Below are positions 32,151-33,385 of a stretch of DNA of 33,385 bases, piece after piece; position 1 is the stretch's first letter; each line of letters opens with the position of its first letter. The position numbers were made by a program, and so were the translations under genes. The notes under the pieces are model-generated. The model worked only from the letters and a program-made list of their open reading frames with translations. It was not told where the DNA came from and made no database searches. The stretch is taken from assembly GCF_021864505.1 (NCBI RefSeq), contig NZ_JAKJIB010000012.1:1-33385 (forward strand), read 5' to 3'. This DNA is from Falsiroseomonas oryziterrae (GTDB lineage: Bacteria; Pseudomonadota; Alphaproteobacteria; Acetobacterales; Acetobacteraceae).

Positions 32151-33385
32151 ATGCCGCCCGGCCTGTCCGCCGCGTCGCCGCAGATCGAATTGTTCGCCGA
32201 CCTCTACGAGCTGCGCATGGCCCGCGCCTATCACGAGCTCGGGATGCAGGCCGAGGCGGTCTTCAGCCTCTTCGTCCGGCGGCTGCCGCCGACGCGCAAC
32301 TACCTGCTCGCCTGCGGGGTCGAAGACCTGCTCGACACGCTCGCGGCGCTGCGCTTTCGGACGGACAGCCTCGATTACCTCCGCTCGCTGGGGGAGTTTC
32401 CGGAGGCGTTCCTGAACTGGCTCGCCGGGTTCCGTTTCTCCGGCGCCCTCCACGCCATGCCCGAGGGCACGCCGGTTTTCGCCGAGGAGCCGCTGCTCGA
32501 GGTCGTGGCGCCGATCGCCGCGGCGCAGATGATCGAGACGCTCGCGATGAACGTGGTGGGGCTGCAGACGACCCTCGCCTCGAAGGCGTCGCGCGTCGTC
32601 ACGGCGGCGGCAGGACGGCCGGTGGTGGATTTCGGCTCGCGCCGCGCCCAGGGGATCGACGCCGCGGTGGCCGGGTCGCGGGCCTTCCACATCGCCGGCG
32701 TGGCCGCGACGTCCGACCTGCTCGCCGGCGCCCGCTACGGCATCCCGGTCGCCGGCACGATGGCGCACAGCTTCGTGCAGGCCTTCGACAGCGAGGCGGA
32801 GGCGTTCCGCGCCTTCGCGCGTCTCCATCCCGAGACGGTCCTGCTGGTGGACACCTACGACACCGCCGAGGGCGTCCGCCGCGTCGTGGCGCTGGCGCGG
32901 GAGCTGGGCGATGCGTTCCGCATCCGGGGCGTGCGGCTCGACTCCGGCGACCTGCTGGCGCTGGCGCGGGAGGCACGGGCGATCCTGGATGCGGCAGGGC
33001 TGCGGCAGGTGCAGATCTTCGCGAGCGGCGGGCTCGATGAGGGAAGGATCAGCGCGCTGCTGGAGGCCGGCGCGCCGATCGACGCCTTCGGCGTCGGGAC
33101 CGAGATGAGCGTCTCGGGCGACGCGCCGGCGCTCGATCTGGCCTACAAGCTCACGAGCTACGCCGGCATCGGGCGGACGAAGCTCTCGTCCGGCAAGCGC
33201 ATCCTGCCGGGCCGGAAACAGGTGTTCCGCCGGATAGAGGACGGCCTCGCGGCCGACGACGCCATCGCCCGCGGCGAGGAGCGCCTCGCGGGCAGGCCGC
33301 TGCTGCAGCCGGTTATGCGGGACGGACGCCGCCTGCGCGCGCGGCCGTCGCTCGGCGCGGCACGCGACCTCGCCGCAGCAGAACT
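32151..33385 (+). CDS. pncB: Nicotinate phosphoribosyltransferase (partial, runs off the window)
   Basis: At least 411 residues of nicotinate phosphoribosyltransferase, the first step of the Preiss-Handler NAD salvage route. Signatures are DFGSRRAQG (160-168), GTMAHSFVQAF with His206, and VRLDSGD (261-267). ATG 32151 is preferred because AGGGGA and GGAG precede it; ATG 32118 or 32142 are in frame and possible. The 3' end lies beyond base 33385. Its divergent neighbour is a PRPP synthetase, the obvious substrate supplier. The counterpart in the DosR regulon is pncB2 (Rv0573c). Confidence 0.9.
   Translation, partial: MPPGLSAASPQIELFADLYELRMARAYHELGMQAEAVFSLFVRRLPPTRNYLLACGVEDLLDTLAALRFRTDSLDYLRSLGEFPEAFLNWLAGFRFSGALHAMPEGTPVFAEEPLLEVVAPIAAAQMIETLAMNVVGLQTTLASKASRVVTAAAGRPVVDFGSRRAQGIDAAVAGSRAFHIAGVAATSDLLAGARYGIPVAGTMAHSFVQAFDSEAEAFRAFARLHPETVLLVDTYDTAEGVRRVVALARELGDAFRIRGVRLDSGDLLALAREARAILDAAGLRQVQIFASGGLDEGRISALLEAGAPIDAFGVGTEMSVSGDAPALDLAYKLTSYAGIGRTKLSSGKRILPGRKQVFRRIEDGLAADDAIARGEERLAGRPLLQPVMRDGRRLRARPSLGAARDLAAAE

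Overview
The window is GC-rich, densely packed bacterial DNA with Gram-negative, alphaproteobacterial features. These include a class I-type PHA synthase, a tupBCA tungstate transporter, an AtuA/DUF4387 pair and FNR/FixK-type dyads. The overall style resembles Acetobacteraceae/Rhodospirillales (Roseomonas-like), but this placement is inference from gene content and codon style, not a search.

Layout. (1) 1-2974 (+): the end of an oligopeptide/dipeptide ABC ATPase, a C45-type Ntn hydrolase, an AtuA-family protein and a DUF4387 protein. They are nearly all overlapping and look like one uptake-and-degradation operon. (2) 3176-7475: a lone radical SAM protein (+), then tungstate transport genes tupB-tupC-tupA (-) with a divergent helix-turn-helix/substrate-binding regulator (+). 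A perfect dyad in their shared promoter carries a TTGACG hexamer on each strand. (3) 7883-12476: small detoxification-type metabolism, with a LysR regulator divergent to a GST-VOC pair, a second GST divergent to a second VOC gene across a perfect operator-like dyad, and a PhzF-family isomerase. (4) 12594-33385: a large stress/dormancy-type island.

The island. The minus strand holds, in transcription order, an eroded universal stress protein gene, an alpha/beta hydrolase, a phosphoribosyltransferase, a CBS-pair protein, a P-type ATPase remnant, a B12-dependent (class II) ribonucleotide reductase, Hsp20, GroEL, acetyl-CoA synthetase, pyruvate-dehydrogenase-like E1alpha/E1beta/E2 and an acyl carrier protein. 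A membrane protein (DUF5765-like, +) follows. Next come a ribosome-hibernation factor fused to a cold-shock domain, a small ORF and PHA synthase, all on the minus strand. On the far side are an APH-like kinase (+), a PRPP synthetase paralogue (-) and nicotinate phosphoribosyltransferase (+, cut by the window end). FNR/FixK-type TTGA-N6-TCAA dyads lie upstream of the hibernation factor (with a well spaced -10) and upstream of hsp20.

How it may work. Low oxygen would switch on ribosome hibernation, chaperones, oxygen-independent dNTP synthesis, acetyl-CoA production and PHA storage, and PRPP/NAD salvage. The families closely parallel the Mycobacterium tuberculosis DosR dormancy regulon (HspX, NrdZ, Rv0571c, PncB2, Hrp1/CBS, Usp, CtpF, Rv2004c), apparently as a convergent or shared set under a different regulator. 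Two members (the ATPase and the Usp) are visibly decaying. No rRNA, convincing tRNA, CRISPR array, insertion sequence or phage gene was found.
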